Assembly: GCF_004522215.1 (NCBI RefSeq) | Contig: NZ_SDLR01000001.1 | Location: 868,001 to 932,000, forward strand | Source of the DNA: Ammoniphilus sp. YIM 78166 | GTDB lineage: Bacteria > Bacillota > Bacilli > Aneurinibacillales > RAOX-1 | Reading direction: 5' to 3' | DNA: 64,000 nt | In this document: positions 29,170-38,272 of the stretch, in pieces | Position numbering within the stretch: position 1 is the stretch's first letter | Layout: every line of letters begins with the position of its first letter | Translations under genes and position numbers: made by a program | Notes under the pieces: model-generated | What the model was told of the DNA's origin: nothing | The model's input: the letters and a program-made list of their open reading frames with translations, nothing else | The model's database searches: none

Positions 29170-30696
29170 ATGGAAACATTACAATTTCTAGGGAACGGGT
29201 TTGCCATTGCCCTTCAATGGCATAATCTTGCGTTTGCCTTTTTCGGAGTTCTTATTGGGACCGCCGTTGGTGTTCTTCCGGGAATTGGGCCTATGAGTGG
29301 AGTGGCGCTCTTAATACCGGTCACATCTACTTTAACGTCAGGCTTGGATCCGGGATCGGCTGCGACCAGTTCCATTATCTTATTGGCAGGCGTGTATTAC
29401 GGGGCGATGTACGGAGGCTCGACGACTTCCATCTTGCTGAATACGCCAGGGGAATCCTCCTCCGTTGTGACTGCCTTAGACGGGTACCAGATGGCCAAGC
29501 AAGGTCGGGCGGGTCAAGCCCTATCCATTGCCGCGATCGGTTCGTTCTTTGCGGGTATCGTTTCCATTGTCGGATTGGTGTTGCTTGCAGAGCCTTTATC
29601 CGATGTTGCCTTATCCTTTGGTCCGGCAGAATATTTTTCTTTAATGATTCTAGGTCTTTGCGCCGTTAGCGGTCTAGCAGGAAAGTCCATGACGAAAGCG
29701 CTCATCATGACAATCTCTGGTTTGCTGTTGGCCACGATTGGTCTAGATAACGTATCAGGGGTTGCCCGCTTTACCTATGACACCCCGGTTCTTTATTCCG
29801 GACTCGAGTTTCTAACCATTGCTGTAGGCTTATTTGCCTTAGGAGAAGTATTTAAAACAATCCTCGAAAAAGAAAGCGAAGGAGCCGTGATTGCGAAAGT
29901 AGGAACGATTCTTCCAACCAAACAAGATATGAAGGATAGTGCGGTTCCTATTGCGCGCGGTTCTTTCTTAGGTTTCTTCATCGGTCTGTTGCCTGGTGCT
30001 GGGGCAACCTTAGCATCATTCTTTTCCTATATTATGGAGAAAAAGTTAAGTAAAAATCCAAGTAAGTTTGGTCAAGGGGCGATTGAAGGTGTAGCTGCAC
30101 CTGAATCGGCCAATAATGCAGCTTCCGGCGGAGCGATGATTCCTTTACTCACTTTAGGGATTCCTGGATCGGGTACGACAGCGATTCTTATGGGGGCCCT
30201 GATTATGTACAATATTCAGCCCGGTCCTTTATTGTTTTCCGATCATCCTCAGGTCGCTTGGGGCTTGATTGCAAGTATGTTCATTGGAAACGTCATGCTC
30301 CTGATCTTGAACATGCCTCTAGTTAAAGTGTTTGCCAAAGTCATAGAAACACCAGCAAAATATTTGCTTCCTATTATTATTGCTATTTCGTTCTTCGGTG
30401 TATATGCCGTCCAGTTTACCACGTTTGATTTGATGCTTCTTATCGCTTGTGGTGTTGCCGGGTATTTCTTGACGAAAAATGATTTCCCTGTGGCTCCGCT
30501 CGTTCTTGGTTTGGTTCTGGGTCCAATGATCGAAAATAACCTTCGTCGCGCTCTCACTGGCTCTAATGGGGACTTTATGATTTTCTTGCAAAAGCCCATC
30601 TCTTTAGCGTTCTTGATTGTAGCCGCGCTATGGATGCTTATCCCACTGTTGCTGAAGATGAGAGGGAAAAATGTGATTATCAACGAAGAAGCGTAA
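29170..30696 (+). CDS. tctA: Tripartite tricarboxylate transporter large subunit (TctA family)
   Basis: A 508-residue permease with about 11-12 membrane helices. Conserved TctA signatures are [21 protein letters not shown] near residue 30, [20 protein letters not shown] near residue 78 and the duplicated [10 protein letters not shown] and [15 protein letters not shown] segments. It completes the tctCBA operon and is followed by a strong terminator. Confidence 0.95.
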   Translation: METLQFLGNGFAIALQWHNLAFAFFGVLIGTAVGVLPGIGPMSGVALLIPVTSTLTSGLDPGSAATSSIILLAGVYYGAMYGGSTTSILLNTPGESSSVVTALDGYQMAKQGRAGQALSIAAIGSFFAGIVSIVGLVLLAEPLSDVALSFGPAEYFSLMILGLCAVSGLAGKSMTKALIMTISGLLLATIGLDNVSGVARFTYDTPVLYSGLEFLTIAVGLFALGEVFKTILEKESEGAVIAKVGTILPTKQDMKDSAVPIARGSFLGFFIGLLPGAGATLASFFSYIMEKKLSKNPSKFGQGAIEGVAAPESANNAASGGAMIPLLTLGIPGSGTTAILMGALIMYNIQPGPLLFSDHPQVAWGLIASMFIGNVMLLILNMPLVKVFAKVIETPAKYLLPIIIAISFFGVYAVQFTTFDLMLLIACGVAGYFLTKNDFPVAPLVLGLVLGPMIENNLRRALTGSNGDFMIFLQKPISLAFLIVAALWMLIPLLLKMRGKNVIINEEA

Positions 30697-30710
30697 TTGT
30701 GATGTAGTGT

Positions 30711-30747
30711 ACCCCATTTTCTATTTCGGGAATGGGGGATTTTTTTT
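30711..30747. terminator. Terminator between tctA and the convergent LysR gene
   Basis: CCCCATT / AATGGGG stem with a 12-nt loop and a run of nine T on the plus strand. It ends tctA transcription and reaches the LysR stop codon. Confidence 0.9.
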
Positions 30748-31599
30748 TCAAGCTCTCATCACAAACTCTACAAATGCCCTCACGATCGATAGATTCATCG
30801 AACTCTCCCGATAATTCATCCAGCTTTGCATGTGCAGTTGGTCACCTGATACGGTGTTTAAGTCGATGACATGTAAAGGATCTTGTGAATTTAAACAAAA
30901 TGCCGGGACGAAAGCGACCCCCAACCCGCTCAGTACCATTCGTTTACAAGTTTCCACGTAGTCTGTCTCCATAATAATGTGAGGAGGGGCACTAAACCTT
31001 TTGATCCACCAGCGGTTCATGACACCTTTGATTGCAGCAATGGGAACATAAATAAGAGGGAGGTTCGGTAAATCATCAATCGTAACGGGATCTCTAGAGA
31101 TAAGGCATAGGTTGTCCTTATCTATGAGAATCTTTTGTTCCGTCCAACGATATCCCGCGCTTTCAATGCCAATATGAATGTCACCTTCATGGAGCAGTCG
31201 CATGACTTCATGGCCTAAGCCTGTTTTTAGCTGTATTTTAACTTTAGGAAAAGAGGTCATGAAACTGCTGAGCATGGCGGGAAGTTTATACAACGAGAAA
31301 TTGTTGGAAACGCCAAGTTTTAACGTCCCCTGGATCTCTTCATTCATGCTCTGAAGTCCTTCAATCATTTTTTCCGTCTCCATCAAAAGCTTCTTGGAGT
31401 GCTCGACTAAATACTCCCCTTGATCTGTGAATTGAACTCCCTTATTTCCCCTAATCAAAATGGTCGTTCCCCATTCTTTTTCCAATTGCTGAATTCGATA
31501 GCTGATCGCAGGCTGGGAAAGGAACAGGCGATCAGCTGCCTTCTTAATATTCTTTTCCTCATAGAGTACATTCAGGATAGCTAAATCCTTAAAATCCAT
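30748..31599 (-). CDS. LysR-family transcriptional regulator
   Basis: About 283 residues with an N-terminal helix-turn-helix (NIKKAADRLFLSQPAISYRIQQLEKEWG) and a periplasmic-binding-like effector domain. I use ATG 31599 since AGGAAGG lies 8 nt upstream; GTG 31608 would abut that site. The gene diverges from a mannonate-dehydratase-like gene, and a perfect dyad lies between them, so it probably regulates that gene and itself. It could also act on tctCBA, which converges on it. The effector is unknown. Confidence 0.88.
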   Translation of the reverse strand: MDFKDLAILNVLYEEKNIKKAADRLFLSQPAISYRIQQLEKEWGTTILIRGNKGVQFTDQGEYLVEHSKKLLMETEKMIEGLQSMNEEIQGTLKLGVSNNFSLYKLPAMLSSFMTSFPKVKIQLKTGLGHEVMRLLHEGDIHIGIESAGYRWTEQKILIDKDNLCLISRDPVTIDDLPNLPLIYVPIAAIKGVMNRWWIKRFSAPPHIIMETDYVETCKRMVLSGLGVAFVPAFCLNSQDPLHVIDLNTVSGDQLHMQSWMNYRESSMNLSIVRAFVEFVMRA

Positions 31600-31620
31600 C
31601 CGTTTCACCTTCCTCTTTCT

Positions 31621-31641
31621 GATATAAATATCTTTTATATC
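31621..31641. promoter_or_regulatory. Perfect dyad, likely LysR operator
   Basis: Arms GATATAAA (31621-31628) and TTTATATC (31634-31641) around 5 nt make a 21-bp symmetric site. It fits the AT-rich dyads bound by LysR regulators and lies 21 bp before the LysR start in the divergent intergenic region. Confidence 0.6.
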
Positions 31642-31727
31642 TAGCTATAAAAATCCAATATTTTATTTATTACAAAAACCATACTATACTTTTACTTAAC
31701 AATCAAGACAGAAAGAGGATGAGTATA

Positions 31728-32741
31728 ATGATGAAAATCTCGATGACCTCCTATAATGTGGATCTATCCGATGCGGATTTAAGACAGCTCAGCCAATTAG
31801 GGGTCGATTGTATCGATTTTGGGAAAGGGTCAGCTTTTAAAGGGGTTAAGGAACAGGGATATCCCGATTTAGATGAGTTACTCAAGCTGAAGCGTCGCAT
31901 TCGTTCTTATGGTATGGATATCAACCGCGTAACTCTACCAGACTTATCGCTTAAGTTCATGCACAATGAACCTGGAGCGGAGGGGGAGTTGGAAAACTCC
32001 ATTCGTGCCATGAAGGTGTTTGGAGAAGCGGGTATCCCTATTGCCAGACAGCGCTTTGAAGGCGATACGTTTCCTCAACTAACGACACAGTACCGTTCGA
32101 TTCAAAGAGGGGGAGCCATTGCAAGAGGCGAAGCTGTTGGCTTTAATCAAGAAGAATACCATCCAACACTAGAACTCTATGAAGCCTATTGGAATCGTTT
32201 TTGTGACGCTTATGCTCAATTAGTTCCAGTAGCTGAAGACTATAACGTGCAATTGGGCATGCACCCTTCAGACGCTCCGCATCCGGGAACCTTGTTTGGG
32301 GGGTTAGGGTATCGACGAATCATAGATGCCTTTCCAAGCAAGAATGTTGGTTACATCTATTGTGTCGGTACGAGAGCTGAAGAAGGCGGAAGCTCGCTCG
32401 TTTTGGATGAAATCAACCAATACGGAAGAAAAGGAAGGATCTTCCTTGTGCATTTCCGAAATGTTCGTGGAAGTCTTCCGACGACGAAAGCATTTGAAGA
32501 AGCCTTATTGGACGATGGGGACCTGAATATGTTCAAGATTTTATTAGAGCTGCATAAAGTAGGCTACGATGGCTGCTTGAACCCAGATCATGTACCAATT
32601 TTAGAAGGCGTGCAGATCGAGCATAATCCGAGCTGGCCGAATACTTGCATACAGTGGAACTATAACAATATTGGGTATGTCTATTCGATTGGTTATATCA
32701 AAGCTCTTTTAGCAGCATTGGTTGAATTTTCTGGGAAATAA
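31728..32741 (+). CDS. Mannonate-dehydratase-like TIM-barrel protein (UxuA superfamily)
   Basis: About 337 residues, related to UxuA in layout: MKISMTSYNVDL start, LGMHPSDAPHPG in place of the UxuA segment [19 protein letters not shown] in place of [18 protein letters not shown] in place of PFAHIRNVK, and LNPDHVPIL in place of ARPDHGR. The metal-ligand Cys, His and Asp are therefore kept, but flanking residues differ, so it may dehydrate or isomerise another sugar acid. ATG 31728 follows AGAGGATGAG. The gene is alone, under a divergent LysR regulator. Confidence 0.75.
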   Translation: MMKISMTSYNVDLSDADLRQLSQLGVDCIDFGKGSAFKGVKEQGYPDLDELLKLKRRIRSYGMDINRVTLPDLSLKFMHNEPGAEGELENSIRAMKVFGEAGIPIARQRFEGDTFPQLTTQYRSIQRGGAIARGEAVGFNQEEYHPTLELYEAYWNRFCDAYAQLVPVAEDYNVQLGMHPSDAPHPGTLFGGLGYRRIIDAFPSKNVGYIYCVGTRAEEGGSSLVLDEINQYGRKGRIFLVHFRNVRGSLPTTKAFEEALLDDGDLNMFKILLELHKVGYDGCLNPDHVPILEGVQIEHNPSWPNTCIQWNYNNIGYVYSIGYIKALLAALVEFSGK

Positions 32742-32748
32742 AAATATC

Positions 32749-32779
32749 AAAGATCACTTTCTCGCGAAGTGATCTTTTT
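32749..32779 (+). terminator. Terminator after the UxuA-like gene
   Basis: AAAGATCACTT / AAGTGATCTTT stem with a 7-nt loop and a T-run. Confidence 0.92.
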
Positions 32780-33005
32780 CGTTTATTACGAAAGAAGAGG
32801 TAATGCAAATAGAAAAACTTTTTATTATAATAGGAATAAGAAAACCTAATTCAATTTATAATATGAAACGATGGCAAATAAACATGTATTATATGTATTG
32901 ACAAATAACAAATAAACAATTAATATTTATTTGTAAGTATTATATATAGCTAACGAAAACCTTTAGCTATAATATTACACTCATACCCTAAGGAGGAATT
33001 TAATC
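32780..33005 (+). promoter_or_regulatory. AT-rich promoter region of ahpCF
   Basis: 226 bp of very AT-rich sequence without a gene. Half-matches to a PerR box (TTATAAT near 32862, ATTATAA near 32824) occur, but no complete 7-1-7 palindrome was found. A dyad with arms AATAAA / TTTATT lies near 32910-32932. It ends in AAGGAGG before ahpC. Peroxide control is expected for ahpC but is not proved by a site here. Confidence 0.4.
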
Positions 33006-33569
33006 ATGTCTCTAATTGGAACTGAAGTAAAACCGTTCAAAGCACAAGCATACCGTAATGGTGAGTTCATCGAAGTAACCGACGCAGACCTTAAAGGACA
33101 GTGGAGTGTCGTTTGTTTCTATCCGGCAGACTTTACTTTTGTGTGCCCAACAGAGCTTGAGGATCTTCAAAACGAGTACGATACCCTAAAGGGACTTGGA
33201 GTAGAAGTGTATTCCGTTTCTACAGATACTCACTTTACTCATAAAGCATGGCATGACAGTTCAGAAACAATTGGCAAAATTACATATACGATGATTGGAG
33301 ACCCTTCCCATACGATCTCTCGCAACTTCGATGTGCTTATTGAAGATGCAGGTCTAGCTGATCGCGGTACGTTTATCATCGATCCAGACGGTGTGATTCA
33401 AGCAGTTGAAATTAATGCAGGCGGCATCGGTCGTGATGCAAGCATTCTTGTCAGCAAAGTTAAGGCAGCCCAATATGTCCGTAACAACCCAGGTGAAGTT
33501 TGCCCGGCTAAATGGCAGGAAGGCGCTGCAACCCTGAAGCCAAGCCTTGACCTTGTAGGAAAGATCTAA
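33006..33569 (+). CDS. ahpC: Alkyl hydroperoxide reductase peroxiredoxin subunit
   Basis: A 187-residue typical 2-Cys peroxiredoxin. The peroxidatic Cys47 lies in FTFVCPTE and the resolving Cys166 in GEVCPAKW, with the AhpC-type segment [13 protein letters not shown]. It reduces hydrogen peroxide and organic peroxides in the cytoplasm and is recycled by AhpF, encoded 12 bp downstream. Confidence 0.97.
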   Translation: MSLIGTEVKPFKAQAYRNGEFIEVTDADLKGQWSVVCFYPADFTFVCPTELEDLQNEYDTLKGLGVEVYSVSTDTHFTHKAWHDSSETIGKITYTMIGDPSHTISRNFDVLIEDAGLADRGTFIIDPDGVIQAVEINAGGIGRDASILVSKVKAAQYVRNNPGEVCPAKWQEGAATLKPSLDLVGKI

Positions 33570-33581
33570 GGAACACGACCC

Positions 33582-35111
33582 ATGCTACTAGATGCGGAAA
33601 TTAAGGCCCAATTGAATCAATACCTGCAACTGATGGAGGGCGATGTGCTGCTTAAAGTGTGTGCAGGGTCCGATGAGGTATCTCGGGACATGCTAGCATT
33701 AGTCGATGAGATTGCTACCATGTCATCGAGAATTACAGTGGAGAATACCCAGTTGTCGAGAACGCCAAGCTTCAGTGTGAACCGAATAGGCGAAGAGACT
33801 GGAGTCACATTTGCTGGGATTCCATTAGGCCACGAGTTTACTTCTTTGGTATTGGCGTTGCTACAGGTCAGCGGAAGAGCTCCTAAGGTGGATCAAAAGG
33901 TCATTGACCAAATTAAAAGCATCCGTGGGGAATACCGTTTTGAATCTTACATCAGTCTGAGCTGCCACAACTGTCCTGATGTGGTGCAGGCGCTGAACTT
34001 GATGAGCATCCTCAATCCTGGCATTACACATACCATGATTGATGGAGCAGCGTTTAAAGGGGAAGTAGACAGCAAGAACATCATGGCTGTACCCTCCGTT
34101 TTCTTGAATGGAGAATTTTTTGGCGGCGGTCGAATGACTATTGAAGAAATTCTAGCCAAAATGGGGAATGGTCCAGATGCATCCGAGCTGTCGGATAAAG
34201 AACCATTTGATGTTCTTGTCGTTGGGGGCGGACCAGCCGGTGCAAGTGCAGCCATCTATGCCGCTCGTAAAGGCATTCGTACAGGAATTGTGGCTGAGCG
34301 CTTTGGCGGACAGGTCATGGATACCATGGGTATTGAAAACTTTATCAGTATGAAATATACAGAAGGTCCTAAGCTGGTAGCCAGTCTTGAAGAACATGTG
34401 AAAGAGTACGGCATTGATGTAATGAATTTACAGCGTGCCAAGCGTTTAGATAAGAAGGAGTTCATTGAAGTCGAACTCGAAAACGGTGCTGTTCTGAAGA
34501 GTAAGTCCGTGATCCTTTCTACAGGTGCTCGTTGGCGTAACGTAGGTGTGCCGGGCGAAGCAGAGTTCAAGAACAAAGGGGTAGCTTATTGCCCTCATTG
34601 TGATGGTCCTTTGTTTGCAGGTAAACATGTAGCGGTTATTGGCGGTGGCAATTCGGGGATCGAGGCGGCGATCGACCTTGCAGGGATTGTGAAGCATGTT
34701 ACGGTACTTGAGTTTATGCCAGAGCTGAAAGCCGATGCTGTATTACAAAAGCGCCTTTACAGTCTGCCGAATGTGACGGTTTTAAAGAACGTGCAAACCA
34801 AGGAGATCACCGGTACGGACAAAGTGAACGGAATCTCCTACATGGAGCGTGACACGAAAGAAGTGAAGCATATTGAATTGCAGGGTGTGTTCGTTCAGAT
34901 TGGACTTGTACCTAACACAGATTGGTTAGGCGACACCGTTGAACGCACTCGTATGGGAGAGATTGTAGTCAACAGCCATGGCGCAACGAATGTCCCTGGT
35001 GTGTTTGCTGCAGGGGATTGTACCAATAGCCCATATAAGCAGATCATTATTTCTATGGGGTCTGGGGCTAATGCAGCCCTTGGAGCTTTCGATTACCTCA
35101 TCCGCAATTAA
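33582..35111 (+). CDS. ahpF: Alkyl hydroperoxide reductase flavoprotein subunit
   Basis: A 509-residue FAD enzyme that passes electrons from NADH to AhpC. The N-terminal double thioredoxin-like domain carries the dithiol SCHNCPD near residue 127. A thioredoxin-reductase-like body follows with FAD motif [19 protein letters not shown] near 212, active-site YCPHCDGP near 342, NAD motif [12 protein letters not shown] near 357 and [10 protein letters not shown] near 470. Full length and intact. Confidence 0.96.
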   Translation: MLLDAEIKAQLNQYLQLMEGDVLLKVCAGSDEVSRDMLALVDEIATMSSRITVENTQLSRTPSFSVNRIGEETGVTFAGIPLGHEFTSLVLALLQVSGRAPKVDQKVIDQIKSIRGEYRFESYISLSCHNCPDVVQALNLMSILNPGITHTMIDGAAFKGEVDSKNIMAVPSVFLNGEFFGGGRMTIEEILAKMGNGPDASELSDKEPFDVLVVGGGPAGASAAIYAARKGIRTGIVAERFGGQVMDTMGIENFISMKYTEGPKLVASLEEHVKEYGIDVMNLQRAKRLDKKEFIEVELENGAVLKSKSVILSTGARWRNVGVPGEAEFKNKGVAYCPHCDGPLFAGKHVAVIGGGNSGIEAAIDLAGIVKHVTVLEFMPELKADAVLQKRLYSLPNVTVLKNVQTKEITGTDKVNGISYMERDTKEVKHIELQGVFVQIGLVPNTDWLGDTVERTRMGEIVVNSHGATNVPGVFAAGDCTNSPYKQIIISMGSGANAALGAFDYLIRN

Positions 35112-35116
35112 TAGAG

Positions 35117-35151
35117 CTAGTTCCCATGGGTAATGGGAACTAGTTTTTTTT
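35117..35151 (+). terminator. Terminator after ahpF
   Basis: A perfect 11-bp stem CTAGTTCCCAT / ATGGGAACTAG followed by TTTTTTTT. Confidence 0.94.
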
Positions 35152-35169
35152 CTTCTTCTTGTACGATAG

Positions 35170-35201
35170 ATCGAAGAAAAAAGGAGCCTATGGGCTCCTT
35201 T
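35170..35201 (-). terminator. Terminator of the SASP-like gene
   Basis: On the minus strand AAAGGAGCC / GGCTCCTTT with a 4-nt loop runs into TTTTTCTTCG, 12 bp past the stop at 35213. Confidence 0.9.
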
Positions 35202-35212
35202 GTGTCAGCAGA

Positions 35213-35524
35213 TTAATGCAGCTGTTGTTGGTCGAAGGACTCCTGCGGAAGTTGATAGGCTGGGACTCCCTGTGCCTGTTGCATGGTTTGAACCACCCGA
35301 CTTTGATCCTCAGCAGTAACCGCGTGGTCGTTCATCATCGTAGGGTTCAGTCCTTCATTCTCCATCACTTGTTCTGCTAAATTAATCATTCTCCTTACCA
35401 TCATCCCACCAACCATTCCGTTGACACGAGAAGGTAAAAGACCTTTGTCTATTTCATCATAGTTAGGTATTCCTAATTCGGAAGCAGTCTCGTTCTTAAA
35501 TTGATCCCACATCTGACCCTTCAT
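35213..35524 (-). CDS. Alpha/beta-type small acid-soluble spore protein with C-terminal extension
   Basis: From ATG 35524 (GGGGGTG upstream) a 103-residue protein. Residues 10-55 carry the alpha/beta SASP pattern: NETASELGI (GPR protease-type site), then RVNGMVGGMMVRRMINLAEQVM, close to the conserved GxVGGxMVKRMI core. These proteins coat spore DNA and protect it. Ordinary members have about 60-75 residues; here a glutamine-rich tail of some 45 residues follows (ending PQESFDQQQLH). Whether the tail is functional is unknown. An in-frame upstream extension to 35659 lacks a ribosome site and overlaps the next gene. Confidence 0.8.
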   Translation of the reverse strand: MKGQMWDQFKNETASELGIPNYDEIDKGLLPSRVNGMVGGMMVRRMINLAEQVMENEGLNPTMMNDHAVTAEDQSRVVQTMQQAQGVPAYQLPQESFDQQQLH

Positions 35525-35573
35525 TAGGCACCCCCACGATTTAGACTTAGGAGCTGACACCCTATTAGTATGC

Positions 35574-35756
35574 CTATTGCTGATTTTTTTGAACGATATA
35601 ATCTGGGTTAACTGCAGCTTGCTCACGCTCTGCCCATACCGTCTCGTCTTGATAGGCATCTATAAGCGCATTCTCCTGGTCTTTTGCCTCACCGATTACA
35701 TTATGGTCGACAGTGTAACTGGTACGCATACATGAAGCGGGCTCTTTGTTATCCAT
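35574..35756 (-). CDS. Small acidic hypothetical protein
   Basis: A 60-residue protein with a very strong AAAGGAGGAG site before the ATG, upstream of and co-oriented with the SASP gene. It is polar, without membrane segment or cysteine pair, and has a central KDQENALIDAYQDETVWAE helix. I do not recognise a family. Its position suggests a sporulation-related role, but nothing in the sequence proves that. Confidence 0.7.
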   Translation of the reverse strand: MDNKEPASCMRTSYTVDHNVIGEAKDQENALIDAYQDETVWAEREQAAVNPDYIVQKNQQ

Positions 35757-35878
35757 ATTCTTCTCCTCCTTTCAACCATAATATCTCCTCTATTTCCTAA
35801 CTTCTTTCAATATGCTTCTTTTCACCTAGATCAGCCATCTGTCTATCTACATATAATCCCATAAGGGAGAGGATGTTT

Positions 35879-36349
35879 ATGAGAATGTTTAATGTACAGT
35901 ATATACCTCTGAACAAGCTCAAACCAGATTCGACAATGAAGATGACGAAGAGTATGCAAAGACTGAGAAACTTGATGACTGATTGTATGCAGGTCATTGC
36001 TGTAAAAAAGAATAAAAAAAGCGGCAAATATATTATTATTAGCGGACACGATCGATATGAATATCTGCGTAAACATACATCAAACAAATATGCACCGTGT
36101 ATCATTGACGAAGGTAAAATCTCCAAGGGAGCTAAATCGTTAATGCATCGGTATCCGGACCTGAGCTTGGATCAATTGGTTCCATCAAGTCTAAAGATCA
36201 TTCAGGCCTTTCTCAAGCAAGATCCTCGGTTTTCCAATTTGTCCTACAGTCAACAGCTGCGGGTGCTCCTTCTTGCCATACGCTATAAGAAGACCGTTAT
36301 CTCGTCCATGAAAGCTAAAGTAGACGAATTCATGAAGCCTACTCACTAG
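35879..36349 (+). CDS. Small ParB/sulfiredoxin-like domain protein
   Basis: About 156 residues. The N-terminal 70 residues resemble the ParB/Srx fold: VQYIPLNKLKPDS, a helix, QVIAVKKNKKSGKYIIISGHDRYEYLRKH, where ISGHDRYEYL stands in the place of the GxxR nucleotide-binding loop. The rest is basic and helical, without a recognised helix-turn-helix. It is not a chromosomal ParB and no parA is near. Start ATG 35879 behind AGGGAGAGG; ATG 35873 and 35885 are alternatives. The role is unknown. Confidence 0.6.
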   Translation: MRMFNVQYIPLNKLKPDSTMKMTKSMQRLRNLMTDCMQVIAVKKNKKSGKYIIISGHDRYEYLRKHTSNKYAPCIIDEGKISKGAKSLMHRYPDLSLDQLVPSSLKIIQAFLKQDPRFSNLSYSQQLRVLLLAIRYKKTVISSMKAKVDEFMKPTH

Positions 36350-36379
36350 AGGGAGGCTATTTTTTTGACCTCCATCACA

Positions 36380-36790
36380 TTAAATGTCTTTTCCGCATTT
36401 TGGACAAAAGTTAAAATCGGTTTGTACCTTTGTACCGCAGAAAGGACAAAACTCTCCTTCAAACCTCCGTACCGGATCGTTAGTAGTAGAGTTTCGTTCA
36501 CCCCCAAATCTAAGGTTTAGTGGATCGGGCTCTTCACGGTTATCTGTAATATCCAAGAGTGACATTCTATCTTTGGAAGTGGCATTCTTATAATGGAATA
36601 CCGCATTGGCGATTCCGATACCGATAAAGATGAGACCAAACAATGGAAATATCGTTCCTACCAACGGAAACGGAGAATCCCTGGTAATACTAAAAGCCAT
36701 GATCGTCCAAAAAACACCAAATAGCACAGCTCCTATACTGCCTACAGCCCCCAACGCGGAAGGTCCCCGACCTGGTTTAATGCTTTTCAT
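36380..36790 (-). CDS. Zinc-ribbon membrane protein of unknown function
   Basis: 136 residues. Two hydrophobic helices about residues 15-35 and 45-65, a polar linker, and a C-terminal zinc ribbon FCPFCGTKVQTDFNFCPKCGKDI with two CxxC pairs. Such proteins are common and uncharacterised in Bacillales. It converges on the ParB-like gene 31 bp away. An AGGAGG site (complement of 36793-36798) precedes the ATG. No function is claimed. Confidence 0.8.
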   Translation of the reverse strand: MKSIKPGRGPSALGAVGSIGAVLFGVFWTIMAFSITRDSPFPLVGTIFPLFGLIFIGIGIANAVFHYKNATSKDRMSLLDITDNREEPDPLNLRFGGERNSTTNDPVRRFEGEFCPFCGTKVQTDFNFCPKCGKDI

Positions 36791-36977
36791 TTTCCGTCCT
36801 CCTATCCCAATTTTAATGTTTATACGATATGAGTTTGTTTTAGTTTCAATGTTTCCTAGGGTAAACTAATAAAACACACCAAATCATAAAGAAATTATAA
36901 GAATTTCTTGAAAAAAAACATACCTGATTTTCCGTTACTGTGTTATCCTAGAAAAAAAACATTTTGGAGTGGTAATT

Positions 36978-38138
36978 ATGCAAACTACTGACGTGAAAAA
37001 GGTGTCGACAACGTTTTCAAGGACCAACCCATTTCAAGCCAAAGTACTCAAAAATGTCAACTTAAATCGAGAAGGCTCTAGTAAAGAAACAAGGCATCTC
37101 GAGCTATCGTTAGATGGATCCGACCTTTCATATAACCCTGGCGATGCTCTTGGCATTGTCCCTTCCAACGATCCTGAACTAGTGGCTTCCCTTCTTGAGG
37201 AAATGAAGTGGGATGAAGAAACCCTAGTGGAAATTAATAAGCAAGGCGATACCCTTTCACTAAAAGAGGCGCTAACCACCTACTTTGAGATTACGTTACT
37301 ATCTAAGAAAATTCTACAACAGGCCGTGGACTTCACAGAAAGCGAAGAACTGCGAAATCTTTTGTTAGTGGAAAATGCAACTCAACTTAAAGAGTACACC
37401 AGCGGGCGTGATTTGCTTGATATGCTGCGCGACTTTGGCCCTTGGAACGCTTCGGCCCAAGATATTGTGTCCTCATTGAGAAAGATGACACCACGTTTAT
37501 ACTCCATTGCAAGCAGTATTGCTGCTAACCCTGAGGAAGTACATTTAACCATCGGGGCTGTCCGTTACATGGCACATGGCCGCTTACGAAAAGGAGTTTG
37601 CTCCGTGTTATGTGCTGAACGTCTACAAGAGGGAGATACACTCCCTGTATTTATCCAGCCGAATAAACACTTCCACCTTCCAGAGTCTACAGAGAAGGAT
37701 ATTATCATGGTTGGACCTGGGACAGGCATTGCACCTTTCCGTTCCTTTATCCAGGAACGTGCCGTGACGAAAGCAGAAGGCAGAACCTGGTTATTCTTCG
37801 GAGACCAAAAATCTGCGACGGACTTCTTGTATCAAGACGAGTTAGAGCAATATCAAAAAGATGGTGTCCTAACAAGAATTGACACGGCGTTCTCGCGTGA
37901 TACCGAGAAAAAGGTTTATGTTCAGCATAAGATGCTTGAGAACAGCAAAGAATTGTTTGCATGGCTAGAAAAGGGAGCTTATTTCTATGTTTGCGGAGAT
38001 AAGCAATATATGGCGAAGGACGTTCATAATACGTTGATCGACGTGATTGAAAAAGAAGGAGCCATGACCCGCGAAGCAGCTGAAGCATACCTAACGGAAA
38101 TGCAAGAGCAAGGGCGTTACCAACGCGACGTATATTAA
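36978..38138 (+). CDS. CysJ-like FAD/NADPH reductase lacking the flavodoxin domain
   Basis: About 386 residues corresponding to the C-terminal two thirds of sulfite reductase flavoprotein. A connecting/FAD-binding region starts FQAKVLKNVNL and includes NPGDALGIVPSN, RLYSIASS and KGVCSVLC. The NADPH domain has VGPGTGIAPFRSFIQER near 238 and YVCGDKQYMAKDV near 340, and the chain ends in DVY. CysJ is normally about 600 residues with an N-terminal FMN flavodoxin domain, absent here. No cysI partner is adjacent. It may reduce a separate flavodoxin or another acceptor. Start ATG 36978 behind TTGGAGTGG. Confidence 0.85.
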   Translation: MQTTDVKKVSTTFSRTNPFQAKVLKNVNLNREGSSKETRHLELSLDGSDLSYNPGDALGIVPSNDPELVASLLEEMKWDEETLVEINKQGDTLSLKEALTTYFEITLLSKKILQQAVDFTESEELRNLLLVENATQLKEYTSGRDLLDMLRDFGPWNASAQDIVSSLRKMTPRLYSIASSIAANPEEVHLTIGAVRYMAHGRLRKGVCSVLCAERLQEGDTLPVFIQPNKHFHLPESTEKDIIMVGPGTGIAPFRSFIQERAVTKAEGRTWLFFGDQKSATDFLYQDELEQYQKDGVLTRIDTAFSRDTEKKVYVQHKMLENSKELFAWLEKGAYFYVCGDKQYMAKDVHNTLIDVIEKEGAMTREAAEAYLTEMQEQGRYQRDVY

Positions 38139-38145
38139 GAGGGAG

Positions 38146-38179
38146 AAGGAACAGACAAACGATTTGTCTGTTCCTTTTA
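38146..38179 (+). terminator. Terminator after the CysJ-like gene
   Basis: A 14-bp stem AAGGAACAGACAAA / TTTGTCTGTTCCTT with a 3-nt loop and TTTTA tail. Confidence 0.94.
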
Positions 38180-38208
38180 CATTTTTCAGCAAGATACGGC
38201 TATTGCCA

Positions 38209-38222
38209 TGTAAGCGCTTCGT
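38209..38222 (+). promoter_or_regulatory. cre-like half-site upstream of the O-antigen-ligase-like gene
   Basis: TGTAAGCGCTTCGT keeps the TGTAAGCGCT core of CcpA cre boxes but diverges in the last three bases. It lies about 50 bp before the next start codon. It is suggestive only. Confidence 0.3.
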
Positions 38223-38272
38223 GCATTATCTTTAGGTGTACTGAGAAAACATGGAGCGAAGGTGCTTTCATT

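Noticed and set aside
32815..32875. PerR-box-like TTATAAT / ATTATAA words upstream of ahpC
   Set aside because: Only half-sites were found in very AT-rich DNA; no full 7-1-7 palindrome. Not called as an operator.
38209..38222. Stand-alone promoter from the cre-like word before the ligase-like gene
   Set aside because: Only the cre core matches and no clear -35/-10 pair was found, so only a low-confidence site is listed.
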